NCBI GenBank assembly: GCA_034231615.1 | Contig: CM067309.1 | Span: 24,233,965-24,297,964 of the forward strand | Length of the DNA: 64,000 nt | Reading direction: 5' to 3' | Source of the DNA: Meghimatium bilineatum | Taxonomy: Eukaryota > Mollusca > Gastropoda > Stylommatophora > Philomycidae | In this document: positions 1-11,689 of the stretch, one piece after another | Position numbering within the stretch: position 1 is the first letter of the stretch | Layout of the letters: each line of letters starts with the position of its first letter | Notes under the pieces: generated by a model | What the model was told of the DNA's origin: nothing | The model's input: the letters and a program-made list of their open reading frames with translations, nothing else | Database searches by the model: none | Made by a program: the position numbers and the translations under genes

Positions 1-81
<81 letters not shown>

Positions 82-116
82 CATAGATAGATACATAGAT
101 AGATAGATACATAGAT
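1..116. repeat. (GATA)n microsatellite
   Basis: The window opens inside a tetranucleotide array of about 29 GATA units, with a few ACAT-type variants near its right end. It probably continues to the left of the window. Confidence 0.98.
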
Positions 117-477
117 AATGTGGATAATGAATGATCAATGAAGGCTGAGGGCATTATATTGTCAAGTTCAACATGCTATTGTATTAACTGAACCTATTAA
201 ATTGCAACAAAAAAGGATTGGGCCTTTAAAAAAAGAAGTACCTTCTTTGTTACAAATAGTATTTAAGTGCAATTCTTTCACAACTAATTGAATTTCAGAT
301 ATACTGACAGACAGATATCTAAAATACGTTGAAAGAACATAGATGGTTGGTTGGTCGGTTGCTGATCCATGGTCCAATGGATCATGCCCATTGACCCAAA
401 GGAACATAGATATATAACGTTGAAGGAACACTAACACTAACCATACCAATTCTAATGAATTTTATATTTTCTACTAG

Positions 478-3400
478 TTGCTGCTGAGATTGTCGACCCT
501 ACAGATACAATAACACTCGCTCGGATTGAAAGAATCAAACAAGGTATTCCTTTTTGTGGTTGTATGTGCCCACGTGGACATGTGAATCCGCTCTCTGTTG
601 TATGTGCCTACGTGAACATGTGAATCTGCTCTCTGCTATGTGTGCCTATATAAACATGTGAATCCGCTCTCTGCTATGTGTGCCTACATGGTCATGTGAA
701 TTCGGTCTCTGTTGTATGTGCCTACTTGGACATGTGAATTCGGTCTCTGTTGTATGTGCCTACTTGGACATGTGAATTCGGTCTCTGTTGTTTGTGCCTA
801 CTTGGACATGTGAATTCGGTCTCTGTTATATGTGCCTACTTGGACATGTGAATTCGGTCTCTGTTGTATGTGCCTACTTGGACATGTGAATTCGGTCTCT
901 GTTGTATGTGCCTACTTGGACATGTGAATTCGGTCTCTGTTGTATGTGCCTACTTGGACATGTGAATTCGGTCTCTGTTGTTTGTGCCTACTTGGACATG
1001 TGAATTCGGTCTCTGTTATATGTGCCTACTTGGACATGTGAATTCGGTCTCTGTTGTATGTGCCTACTTGGACATGTGAATTCGGTCTCTGTTGTATGTG
1101 CCTACTTGGACATGTGAATTCGGTCTCTGTTGTATGTGCCTACTTGGACATGTGAATTCGGTCTCTGTTGTATGTGCCTACTTGGACATGTGAATTCGGT
1201 CTCTGTTGTATGTGCCTACTTGGACATGTGAATTCGGTCTCTGTTGTATGTGCCTACTTGGACATGTGAATTCGGTCTCTGTTGTATGTGCCTCCTTGGA
1301 CATGTGAATTCGGTCTCTGTTGTATGTGCCTACTTGGACATGTGAATTCGGTCTCTGTTGTATGTGCCTACTTGGACATGTGAATTCGGTCTCTGTTGTA
1401 TGTGCCTACTTGGACATGTGAATTCGGTCTCTGTTGTATGTGCCTACTTGGACATGTGAATATGCTCTCTGTTACAAATTGAATGTACATTTTTGAAAAT
1501 TTTAAAAAGTTATCATTAGGACTGTACATATATTACGTCAAACATTACCGAGAAGTGGGGTTGTTATGGGAAAAATAACAACAACGATTTGACAGATGTT
1601 TATTGACAAGGATAAGGGTTTGACAGATGTTTATTGACAAGGATGAGGGTTTGGCAGATATTTTGGGAATATCCCTTACGTAGTGGTTAAGCTGTTCTCC
1701 TTGTGTTCAAGAAGTAATGGGTTCGAATCCGGCTTGTCGTCCTATTTAGACATAACTGTTTATAAAGACAAATAATGGAGGGAAGAGTACCTGGGAAGAG
1801 GAGAAAGGGCAAACCATGAAGACGATGGACAGACGACATTAAAGATAACATGAATACATCGCTAGAAAATGCAAGCCACATCGCCCAAGACAGAGAGAGG
1901 TTTAGAGAGTTCATTGGGAAGACAATGTTCTGGAAGGAATACGTCACATGACACGTCATATTTACAAGGTGCATTTTGTCGGAGATCCCTGTGAATTATC
2001 GCTGGAAGCTACGGAGTTACGTGCTATGATACTCTCGGCAGGCGGCGTGTTGCTTTGGTAAGAGGGACAGAGTAGATATGGGAAACCGAATACAGTGAAG
2101 TCAATCCTCTACAACTTTTCAACCCTTTTCACCCCTTTATTTGCTTGGATGAGGGTTTGACAAATGTTTGTTCACAAGGAATGAGGGTTTGACAGATGTT
2201 TATTGACAAGGATGAGGGTTTGACAGATGTTTATTGACAAGGATGAGGGTTTGACAGATGTTTATTGACAAGGATAAGGGTTTGACAGATGTTTATTGAC
2301 AAGGATGAGGGTTTGACAGATGTTTCTTGACAAGGATAAGGGTTTGACAGATTATTATTGAAAAGGATGAGGACTTGACAGATTATTATTGACAAGGATG
2401 ATTGTTTGACAGATGTATGATGACAAGGATGAGGGTTTGACAAAAGATGACATCCATAAAAAGTTTTACGTTTTTATACGTCAATTAAATTCTTTGAATT
2501 TGGAAACAACATTTTTAAATAATGAAAATATATAATGATTTTTTTTTTACATAATTTTTTTTTAATGAGGAGGTGAAAACTTTCTGAAACAACTTAATAT
2601 GAACAGTTTCTAAGTTCTTGTAAAGTTATTGACAAGGAGGGTGGGGGGGAGGCATAACTTCTCGCTTTTCCTCTCAAGTAGGATGATAACACATTATGCC
2701 AGATACATGCGTATGCAGGCCTATATAATTTTTACATATGCTAATATATAGATTAATACGTTTTCTTAAAAAGCAAACACTCGCGAACATTTGTCGTATA
2801 ATGTAGTGATGACTTTGTTGTGATATTTTTTATACATTTAAAAAGGTTTGTTTGTTTTGCGTTCGCTCCATTGTAACCATCACGAGTGTCCGTGCGATTT
2901 CCGCCGGGAGCGTGATTACGTTGTGCCACCGTTATGTGCCTTGTAGGCCTAGCACATACGATTTCGGCATGCCTTGACAATTCGGGTGGGCTACCCTTAG
3001 CCTGTGACAGCCTCTATATTTGTCTCCAGGCACGCATAGTGGAGACTCTTCGCCCAGACGATTTTTTCTCTCGTCTAACTCGTACGAGGTGTTCCACTGT
3101 CTATGAACTTGCCTCGTGTAATTGGTCGTGCTGTGCCTGTGCCCATTGGGTACTGAACCGTTTCTCATCCGTGAGCCTGGTTCCTTAAGGGGAAGAACTC
3201 AACAGAGGAGGTGGGCCCTGGCTCTTTCGCCCTCTTAGCCGAGGTGTCATTCACCGACATCGTGTACCCCTTGTCCAAGTTCGAGTCTCACATAACGCGT
3301 TTAAGAGCAAGGCGTTCTCGAGCTGATCGTCCTTGTTCCAATAGCGCCTGAGCCCATCAGGTACTGAACCCTTTCTCTCTTCAAGTGTATTTCCGGTGTA

Positions 3401-6400
3401 GGAAAACCTGACAGTAGAGTTGGGCCAGGGCTATATCTTTGTCCCTTTTGTGCCTGAGCCCATCGGGTACGGAACCCTTTCTCTCTGCAAGTGTACTTCC
3501 GGTATAGAAAACCTTGACAGTAGAGTTGGACCAGAACTACCATCGTTGTCCCTTTCTTGCCTAAGCCCATCGGGTACAGAACCCTTTCTCTTCGCGAGCA
3601 TATTTCCGGTCTAGGAAGGCTCGACATTAGAGTTGGATTAGGTCTTCTTACTTTACCAAACACAAATGAATGGGTCTGGGTCTCTGCCTGTAAGGAACTC
3701 AGGTAACTAGATGCTCTCTCGAGCTTACGGAACTTGTAGTTCCCCTTCCCTAGAGACTTTTCACTTTCTATTTGCAGTTCGCGCTGCCCTCTAGCGCTGT
3801 TCTGCCCTTTCATTGTTTCATTGTACTCGGTATGAAATCTATTTGTCTCTCGCCATGCAAATACGTTTACGTGCATTTTACATTGGTCGCCCCTCCAATG
3901 TTCGGACTGGACTGACTAGGTTCACTGTATGTCGACAGTGTCGCTATATGTGGTGATGCTGGTGGTGTCGGAGATATTGTCTGTCTCTTGTGCAGTCAAA
4001 TCTCTTTCCATCTGCTACCTCCACATTCTCGGACACGATCCCCAAATTATTTGGCCAGAATCAGCTCGAACTGCTGTATTTCTGTTTCGAGGGTGCACCG
4101 CGTGGAGGTACATTTGTGATCTTGGTTATCTGCTAACCCTGGGTCCGCCTATAGAAATGCGTTCCCTTTGCACCACATTTAAAAAGGTGAAAAGCAAACA
4201 ACTTCTCTGAGTTCGAACACCTATAATTGTTAGTTGCACATTCCTTGTAAAAGACATTAACATTGCAGCAGACTGAGCCATTCCAAATAACAACAATTCC
4301 CGTTAGTCTCTAGAATTTAAAAAAAAAATATTGTCCTCTGGCTTCCTACTTAAATTTACTTGTATAAACAATTATTTGAAGCAAAATTGTATTGTCTATA
4401 TATGTTATCCATGTTTACAAGAAGACCTATCGGCCCTTGTATAACTAATACGGATATTATGTTATATGTTTGTTGTTACTGAGGATATTTCAATACCTGT
4501 ACGGGATGTTTGTTGTTGTTGTAATAGTCCTTGTCTCGATTGGTCCGTTCGGGTGACTTTGTGTGCACGATTTGAATGGCTTGATGAAATCGCATCTTTT
4601 TTTGGAGATGCGGTTAGTCAAGTACTGAAACACGCGTGTGCAATTGTTGCTAGGCGATTTGGTGCCGTAGAACGGACTGGTTCAATTCCCGTTAGTCTCT
4701 AGAATTAAAAAAAAAAATATTGTCCTCTGGCTTCCTACTTAAATTTACTTCCATTCCAAATAGACGACCAAAGCTTAAAATTGTAATTTTTTAAATGACT
4801 GAACACAACAACGGTTGTTATTGTGAGAATTTGACGATCGGTCAATATGATATTAAGAACAGAAAATCAGATTAGATCAGTTTCTGTGATTGCTGATACA
4901 TAAATATGAACACGATATTGACATACATGCTAGGAGAAAGAAAAGCGAACCTGTTAAAAAAGAGTAAACATCAAATTAATTCAAAGTGCAACAATATGTG
5001 GTATAAATTCTACCATCTGTTTATTTGACCTTTGTACAATAGTCACAGAGGTAAAGGGTTAACCAATTATATTAATGGCCAATTGAACTGAACTACTGAA
5101 CAGTAATTATCGATTTTTTAAGATTTTTCACGTTTCATCGCAGTATGCCTAGGAATTAATGAGTAAGCGTGCCAAATGTAATCCGTATACGTCATGTAGT
5201 TTAGAAACCATTAGCGAACAGGAAAAACGACTGCCTACATTTTATAAAGGGATAGTTGTATTTTGGGTGGTCGACTTTCCTAATAGCTTTGTTGATGGTA
5301 GATAATTTCTTGGTCTTTTTGTTCCCTATTGCTCGATCTTTTGTTAGCATATCTGCCTCTTCGTGTCCCGGTGTGACACAGTGGGATGGTATCCACTATA
5401 CTACGTTTCCTTAGATGCTCTCTTTATAGCTTCCTTCAAGTCAGACAGCTTATCTCTGTCTTATAAGTTTGATATTTCTTCAGTACGAATCATCACATGT
5501 TGACATTGCATCAGTAAGAAATAGCACATGTGTGACATTGCATTAGTAAGAAATACCACCTGTGTGACATTGCATGAGTAAGAAATGCCACCTGTGTGAC
5601 ATTCCATGAGTAAAAAATACCACCTGTGTGACATTGCATAAATAAGAAATACCACCTGTGTGACATGGGACATTGCATCAGTAAGAAATATCACCTGTGT
5701 GACATTGCATGAGTAAGAAATGCAACTTGTGTGACATTGCATGAGTAAGAAATACCACCTGTGTGACATTGCATGAGTAAGAAATACCACCTGTGTGACA
5801 TTGCATGAGTAAGAAATATCACCTGTGTGACATTGCATGAGTAAAGAATACCACCTGTGTGACATTGCATCAGTAAGAAATACCACATGTGTGACATTGC
5901 ATCAGTAAGAAATACCACCTTTGTGATATTGCAAGAGTAAGAAATACCACCTGTGTGACATTGCAAGTGTAAGAAATACCATCTGTGTGACATTGGCTTG
6001 TTGAAAACATTAGATGAAATGTTTTATTTTTAAAATGCAAATTGTTACTCATATTGAATGGTTGTCTGAAACTGACTCCTATCCCCAGGTACATACGAGA
6101 CAGAGATCACATTTGGAGGAGAGGCAGACCTTCACCAACATTTGTCCTTGTGCGAGAAGAACCCAGGACATGATTACTTCATTCCGGTTATCAAATTCTT
6201 CGTTGGCCATCTCCCATTTCGTTACCATGACAACGGTATTGTTGACTGCATCAAAGCCTTGTCTGATCTGACCGTACGCGTATATGTAGGTTGTGTCAGC
6301 AAGAATAGACCTAAGAAAGTTCCTGGAGCGAATGTCTCGTTTCCTTCCTACAATGACGCGGGGTCAAGAATGAATAGAGTCGGAAGTGGCTGGATATGTG

Positions 6401-7095
6401 GAGTGGATAGGTACACATCCGATAACAGTTCCAAGAGAACGTGTGATTGTTCTGAATGTGCAAGCTCTGAAACACCAAAGACAGAATTTGCAAACATTAC
6501 AATCAGTACGGCAGCTCATGTTGTTTTCGACGATGTTGAAGGAAAACAAACTACCTGTCATTTATTTTATGATTACGGCGGCCGACCTGAAACCTGCAAG
6601 AATGTAGTTACCCTTCATGGAATGTCACATGTGGAGATCGATATAGAAGGGGACAACTGTAAGATGATACACGTGACTCATGACTTGGATCTTATTGGTC
6701 GCCTTGAAAACATGGTGTCCCTGTCTCATAACCTGAACGCGAAAATCCGAAACAAATACAACGTAGTAACAAAAGATGACGACCCAACATGGATGTCACA
6801 AAACATTCTCACCAGAGATTCCAAAAATCACACCCTGGCTGTAATCGTTTCCCACCCACACGGATGCAGTAAACAGATAACTGTTGGGCATTTTGCACAA
6901 ATGTTTACTATCAGTGAAGAACGGACAAAGTATACATACACTACACCGACGTGCGCTGGATCTAGTGGCGCTCCGGTCTTTCTACTGCCCAGGTCCAGTA
7001 CCTGGGGTGTTCTTGGACTACACTACGATCATCCACATGGGGGATATTGTGACAAAGCGGGTCGGTTAAACTACAGTGGCTGTGGCTGGGGGTAG
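478..7095 (+). CDS. Trypsin-like (PA-clan) serine protease-like protein, last two exons (5'-partial)
   Basis: Two exons are visible. The first, 478-543 (66 nt), follows a tttctactag acceptor and precedes a gtattc donor; it encodes AAEIVDPTDTITLARIERIK plus Q and leaves one base (G). The second, 6089-7095, follows a tatccccag acceptor and begins with GT, so the split codon GGT (Gly) restores the frame, which continues TYETEITFGGEADLHQHL and ends at TAG 7093-7095. The visible part is about 355 residues. The chymotrypsin-fold triad is recognisable: His in TAAHVV (codon 6517-6519), a likely Asp in VTHDLDL (6682-6684 or 6688-6690), and Ser in GSSGAP (6964-6966), with paired cysteines around CDCSEC and PTCAGSSG. 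The body resembles an uncharacterised secreted protease-like family that I recall from gastropods. Substrate is unknown. Upstream exons, including any signal peptide, lie left of the window. The ATG-less start of the long exon shows that it is internal. Confidence 0.82.
556..1460 (+). repeat. 38-bp minisatellite, about 24 units
   Basis: Units contain cctacttggacatgtgaatt followed by cggtctctgtt. The left end (556-720) is more diverged and the centre is nearly identical between units. It lies 13 bp downstream of the protease-like exon donor. Confidence 0.95.
1576..1665 (+). repeat. 31-bp minisatellite, left block
   Basis: About three units of the gggtttgacagatgtttatt type. The same unit resumes at 2148, so the two blocks were probably one array split by the 1666-2147 insertion. 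Confidence 0.85.
1668..1750 (+). mobile_element. tRNA-derived SINE head (fragment)
   Basis: A pol III A-box-like stretch (tacgtagtggttaag) is followed about 40 bp later by a B box (gggttcgaatcc, 1729-1740). Spacing and sequence fit a tRNA-derived SINE head. The sequence runs directly into LINE-derived sequence. Confidence 0.6.
1770..1951 (+). mobile_element. LINE reverse transcriptase C-terminal fragment
   Basis: Translation gives GRVPGKRRKGKP, one stop, then RRWTDDIKDNM and later AQDRERFREFIGK and FWKEYVT. This is the usual C-terminus of an APE-type non-LTR retrotransposon protein. Antisense relatives lie at 17540-17760, 23187-23860 and 58525-59075. Confidence 0.75.
2148..2445 (+). repeat. 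31-bp minisatellite, right block
   Basis: Nine to ten units continuing the array at 1576-1665, with increasing divergence at the right end. Confidence 0.93.
2446..3120. other. No gene seen
   Basis: An AT-rich stretch, then a GC-richer segment from about 2870. Neither strand shows a recognisable domain or element. Confidence 0.5.
3125..3640. repeat. GC-richer ~100-bp tandem repeat, about five diverged units
   Basis: Units share gagcccatcgggtac followed by gaaccctttctct, then cttccggt and gacagtagagttgg. The left units (3140-3290) are more diverged. Base composition is clearly richer in GC than the surroundings. The open frame at 3301-3876 on the minus strand is a by-product of the repeat. 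Origin unknown. Confidence 0.75.
4290..4760 (+). repeat. Locally duplicated interspersed repeat with a tRNA-like stretch
   Basis: A ~75-bp segment (attcccgttagtctctagaa, an A-run, attgtcctctggcttcctac) occurs at 4298-4375 and again at 4685-4755. The right copy is preceded by a ~240-bp sequence from 4455 that recurs at 55836-56095. The stretch 4603-4700 has a B-box-like ggttcaattcc and complementary ends, so it could derive from a tRNA. No functional tRNA is claimed. Confidence 0.65.
5493..5995 (+). repeat. 32-bp minisatellite, about 16 units
   Basis: Units read gtgtgacattgcatgagtaa followed by gaaataccacct. The array ends about 90 bp before the acceptor of the last protease-like exon, so it lies in the branchpoint region of that intron. 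Confidence 0.95.
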
Positions 7096-7344
7096 GATAT
7101 TTGGCAGCTAAATAAGTTCATAGTTACCAATCAGAAATATCTACATAGAAGTGAAGCTGTTAATGTTTCATGGGCATGCTATTTGCTAGAGATATCTACC
7201 AGATGTGAGTTTCTTGAACAAGACGACGGAGTTTGTAGTTGCAGTTCCATACAGGTCTTTATCCTGGCGATGATCGCGTGATAGAGAACCCCGACTAATT
7301 CTTCTGTCAATGTAATGGTTGTTGAAATTCAAGTTGCTAGACAA

Positions 7345-7475
7345 CAATGACAGATTGTGTATACTGACAACATTGAGAGATTGTGTATACTGACAACATT
7401 GAGAGATTGTGTATACTGACAACATTGAGAGATTGTGTATACTGACAACATTGAGAGATTGTGTATACTGACAAT
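7345..7475 (+). repeat. 26-bp minisatellite, about five units
   Basis: Units read gagagattgtgtatactgac plus aacatt. It lies about 250 bp after the protease-like stop codon and may be in the 3' UTR. Confidence 0.9.
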
Positions 7476-7552
7476 ATTACGAACATTGACAACATCCTCA
7501 CGGGAAGAAACCTGGGCCATGTTTTTAAATTAAATCAGCTAAATATGTTACA

Positions 7553-7558
7553 AATAAA
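7553..7558 (+). terminator. Candidate poly(A) signal for the protease-like gene
   Basis: AATAAA lies about 460 nt after the stop codon. It is the first such hexamer I noticed downstream, but position is the only support. Confidence 0.35.
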
Positions 7559-7609
7559 ATGGATGATTTAGTCCAACTAGTCACTGTTTTAGTCTAATGT
7601 AGACTTTAT

Positions 7610-7866
7610 CATAATTTTTAAACAGTGGCTTGATGCTGTGGGAGGTGAAAGTTAAAGGGAGTCACGTTTATTTTTGTGCCTTGCCATTCGAGCGTTCAAT
7701 GCAATGAGAGAGCAGATGGATTGGCAGGTTCTCTCACTGTTTCGAGTGACAGGGCAATCAATAATCGCACCGACATATTAAACTATGTGACAGATACCGA
7801 ACGATCAAACACAATTCATGAAAATGATGATTCCTTTTCCATGTCCAACAAAAGGAGCTGGGCTTG
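7610..7866 (+). mobile_element. LINE RNase H-domain fragment
   Basis: Translation gives VPCHSSVQCNERADGLAG, matching the end of a retrotransposon RNase H (consensus W-V-P-G-H-x-G-x-x-G-N-E-x-A-D), then TDILNYVTDTERSN. This fits the I/Jockey-like LINE family whose 3' ends lie at 9110-9330 and 15625-16367. Confidence 0.75.
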
Positions 7867-8034
7867 AAATGTAACATGGTAAAAATGAACATTATTATTT
7901 TCGGCAAATAATGTTAACTAAAAGAGAATAGGATTGTCAGGCGTTGTGTAATTGGTCATAAACTCACTGAGAAATCGGAGTACCTGTGGATGTATGCAGT
8001 GATGATGATCTCTCGACGAACTAACTTACCAGCT

Positions 8035-8645
8035 AACTAACTAACATCTAGCGTAACTAATTAAGCAGCTAACTAACAACTAGCGTAACTAATTAACCAG
8101 CTAACTAAAATCTAGTGTAACTAATTAACCAGCTAACTAAAATATAGCGTAACTAATTAACCAGCTAACTAAAATCTAGTGTAACTAATTAACCAGCTAA
8201 CTAAAATCTAGCGTAACTAATTAACCAGCTAACTAACAACTAGAGTAACTAATTAACCAGCTAACTAACAACTAGCGTAACTAATTAATCAGCTAACTAA
8301 CAACTAGCTTAACTAATTAACCAGCTAAATAACAACTAGCTTAACTAATTAATCAGCTAACTAACACCTAGCTTAACTAATTAACCAGCTAACTAACAAC
8401 TAGCGTAACTAATTAACAAGCTAACAACTAGCTTACCTAATTAACCAGCTAACTAACAACTAGCTTAACTAATTAACCAGCTAACTAACAACTAGCTTAA
8501 CTAATTAACCAGCTAACTAACAACTAGCGTAACTAATTAACCAGCTAACTAACAACTAGCTTAACTAATTAACCAGCTAACTAACAACTAGCTTAACTAA
8601 TTAACTAGCTAAATAACAACTAACTTAACTAATTAACTATAACAA
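8035..8645 (+). repeat. 32-bp minisatellite, about 19 units
   Basis: Units alternate agctaactaacaactagctt and aactaattaacc. The sequence is almost free of long GC stretches. Confidence 0.95.
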
Positions 8646-8679
8646 AGCTAGTGCTGATTGTTAATAGTGCAATTATGTT

Positions 8680-8905
8680 TGAGCGCAATTATATCTTGTG
8701 TTTAGAACGCCGTTCTTAGACCTATGATTTTCCGGGTTGAATTCACGATGTGGACAAGATTTATTGCTTTCGTACAATCAAAATTGGTAAAATCACAATC
8801 TTTCCAGTACATGTCACGGCATCTGGTATGGCAAAGCGGCTTTTATTTTCACAGTCAATAGAAAAACCCCCTTCACAGGAAAACAAGCAGTATCGAAAGT
8901 TTTTT
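8680..8905 (+). mobile_element. SINE copy (B-box region and tail)
   Basis: It shares an ordered set of blocks with 26688-26890: a gttccgggt-type B box, tttccagtacatgtcacg, catctggtatggcaaagc, and a tail of cttcacaggaaaacaagcag. The pol III A-box half is degenerate here. Confidence 0.6.
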
Positions 8906-9109
8906 TGGTTCTTTTTTAAATTACGTTTAACTGTTTCGCTTCATTAGCAAACATGGGTGTCTACGACGTCACCGTGCACTACCTTACATTGATGGTGATA
9001 AACTACGTCATATGAATCTGAGTATTTTGTACGATTTTATGTGACGTAATTTTCCATTATTGTGTACACAAGTTATGTTTATAAACATCAAAATGCAGAT
9101 CATTCTAGC

Positions 9110-9335
9110 AACAGTTCAAGGAAATAGTCGGGTTGAACATACTTCAGGACTGCCCAACATACAAAGAGCAGAGACAGCAGACCTGGCCAGAGGATACAGA
9201 CTTGAGGCAAAAGCTATGGGACAGCTGCTCTGACCTGGAGAAGACAGTGGACTTCGTCTTGACGACAGGCCTGACAATATAGCATGACCACAGATGCTGA
9301 ACGCAGAAGAAGAAGAAGAAGAAGAAGTCGCGATG
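9110..9335 (+). mobile_element. I/Jockey-like LINE 3' end with (GAA)n tail
   Basis: One frame reads CPTYKEQRQQTWPED, then LRQKLWDSCSDLEKT, the conserved C-terminus of a mollusc-type LINE protein. The sequence ends gaacgcagaagaagaagaag, the same 3' terminus as the short GAA-tailed repeats elsewhere in the window. Confidence 0.75.
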
Positions 9336-10184
9336 ACTTATCGAGTGAACTAGTCAAAGTCGAAGACAAGGCCTAATAGGTATACCCACATCTTTAATAT
9401 ATACCTTTCAGTTAGGTTTTCACTGTCCATGTTGTCCATCCATACACCATTGTTGAGTAAACTGCATCGTATATGTACTGGACAACCACAACATAACCTA
9501 TTTCTGCTGAAATTGCCAGAGAAACATGTATATTACTGGCCATGCTCTATATAAGACTTGTTGGCTTAATGGAAACCACTTTTATAAAATAACTTATTTT
9601 ATCTTCGTGAATTTCATTGGAATAGACATACATCTTCTTCATCATAGATAAAAAAAAAGAAACAAAGTATAATCATAGTAGCCAATAAAATCACGGTTAA
9701 AATCAAATGAAATGAGTCATTTTAGAAAGCTGTTTTCCAATTAACGGGTTTCCTTTTACCATGATCTCGGTTCATACAAAATCTTTCCTCAATTAAATAT
9801 TAATGCTCTAACATTGTGGATCATCCTTCTAAAGTAACTAATATCACTTTTCACGTGGTTTTCATTGGTTACCTTGTGTATAATTTGCATCGACAGCCAA
9901 TGAAATTCACAGGGAAAGTCAAATGCATCATATAAAAGGGATGATTCCCAATTTAGTCCATATGTCATATATCGTTATGGCAGCGATGCCGGAGAGTGTG
10001 TGTACATGAAGGAGGGTATGCGAAGAACTGAATTTCCCGTATGTGTCAATATGTCTTTGTTTATTTATTTAATGGTTAACATATACTTTATGTTAAAGTC
10101 TGACAATAGTCATGGCCGCCATGGCAAAACTGACCATTTGGAAAACCGTATTAAGATGAACTTATTTTGTCTTTGGTTATGTCA
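9336..10184. other. No gene seen
   Basis: AT-rich sequence without a recognisable coding region, tandem repeat or element. The open frame at 10000-10248 is short, and its 3' part overlaps a LINE remnant. Confidence 0.5.
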
Positions 10185-10690
10185 ATATTACTATATGACT
10201 GTGAAACATGGACTCTGTGAACTTAGAAAGAAGAATGCAGGCGCTTGAAAACAAATGCTATAAACACGTGTTGGATATCTGTTATCGGGAACACAAGACA
10301 AGACACAAACTTTTCACAGGAATAGACGCAAAGTTTACTCATAGTAGGCAATAAAATTCCTGGAAAAAAAATCAAATCAACACAAGTTTGTGCATGTTAG
10401 AATTAGTATATTAGCGGGTCAACAAGAACACATTGTTTACAATCTTGAAAGGCTTTGTAAACTCGGGTGGTATGGGCACGTGATTAGACATTCCTCCATA
10501 AAAAAGATGTTCATCAAGGAAGAGTGGAGAGGGAAGAAGACTAAGTCGACAGAAGAAGACATCGCTGAATAATATCAAGGACTGGACTGGGTGTTAAATT
10601 TCCAAATTCATCAGATTGGTAGAGGATAGAGACCTTTCTGCGACAAATGTCTCAATGTGACACCACTACGATCCTGGCGGGTTATGGGTC

Positions 10691-10754
<64 letters not shown>

Positions 10755-10755
10755 G
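10185..10755 (+). mobile_element. LINE 3' end with (ATT)n tail
   Basis: The series YDCETWTL, then CYKHVLDIC-like and LCKLGWYGHVIRHSS motifs is the C-terminal part of an APE-type LINE reverse transcriptase. The 3' end, gatcctggcgggttatgggt followed by an ATT run (10690-10754, about 21 units), is shared with 60630-60830. Confidence 0.75.
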
Positions 10756-10844
10756 TTATGGGTATATTGTTTCCACTGTTATATCCAATAAAATACATGT
10801 TTGATTTTAACATAGTTTTTTTATTTGACTTCTTGAGTCTGTAA

Positions 10845-11685
10845 TTATTAGGAGCACTTTCAAATACTTGAGATGTGGATACTGCATGTGCAGAGATGGA
10901 AAATTCAAATCAGAAGTAAAAATATGACTAGAGATAATGATGACGATGTTGAAGTGATCCCTTGATTTGTGAGCAAGTAGCTCTTAACTCTGTCTTACAT
11001 GTTGCTGATTTTTTACAGCATACTTTTCAACTAATATACGTCGTCAGTTTTGCGTTCACAATTTTAACGGTTATTTCCCTTGAAAGCAAGGTCTGAGTTT
11101 TATTTAAAATTGTTGGTGTATGCTTAAAAATTTCAAGATGATACATAATGTATATGATATTCTGCATGCATTTATATTTGTGAAAGCAGTTTTCTTCCAA
11201 ACAATTGTGTACATAATATATGTTTTTATTTTTATAAGGTATATTTGTCTTATTTAATTGCACGTTAGTTAGTTTTCTACAATGAAATATTCAGTGTTGA
11301 TACTATTTTAGTTAGTTTTCTATTCATTATTGATACCAATTATATATGCACTTAGTTTTAGTAAAAATATACTCTTTTCTCTGAAAAAATCACATACTAG
11401 GGAAAAGGGTACCACTCCCATGGAAATATTAATACACAACTTTTGCAATTTTTGTGTTTGACATATCCTACATAACTGAACCTAAAACTCTTGAAATATT
11501 CAGTAATCATATTTTCTATCATATTTTTATCATATTTTTTATCATGTCAAATGTTTAAATTACATATATTATATTCCATAGCATTTCTGATGAAAAAAAG
11601 CAGGTATCCCTCTGTTCAGCAACCGAGGCGACACCTGAGCGATAGGCGACACCTGTAAGATGTGTTGTCTTATGGGTATGTTTGT
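10845..11685. other. No gene seen
   Basis: Very AT-rich sequence with no recognisable repeat, element or gene. Confidence 0.5.
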
Positions 11686-11689
11686 GTTA

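Larger units (their letters stand above)
544..6088 (+). other. Intron of the protease-like gene, filled with repeats
   Basis: This 5.5-kb intron holds the 38-bp and 31-bp minisatellites, a tRNA-like SINE and LINE fragment, a GC-richer ~100-bp repeat block, a duplicated interspersed repeat and a 32-bp minisatellite next to the acceptor. I see no convincing coding exon inside it. Open frames at 2932-3188 and 3929-4210 have no recognisable domain. Confidence 0.6.

Noticed and set aside
556-1460. CRISPR-like regular array (also at 5493-5995, 8035-8645 and 46000)
   Set aside because: Units are contiguous with no unique spacers, and the DNA is eukaryotic, so these are minisatellites.
3929-4210. 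93-residue plus-strand frame with a hydrophobic start
   Set aside because: No recognisable domain, located in the protease-like intron, and no splice or promoter support. I could neither confirm it as a gene nor assign an element.
4603-4700. Possible tRNA gene with long variable arm
   Set aside because: It has a B-box-like sequence and short complementary ends, but no convincing anticodon arm, and it is part of a dispersed repeat with an A-run. It is better read as tRNA-derived repeat sequence.
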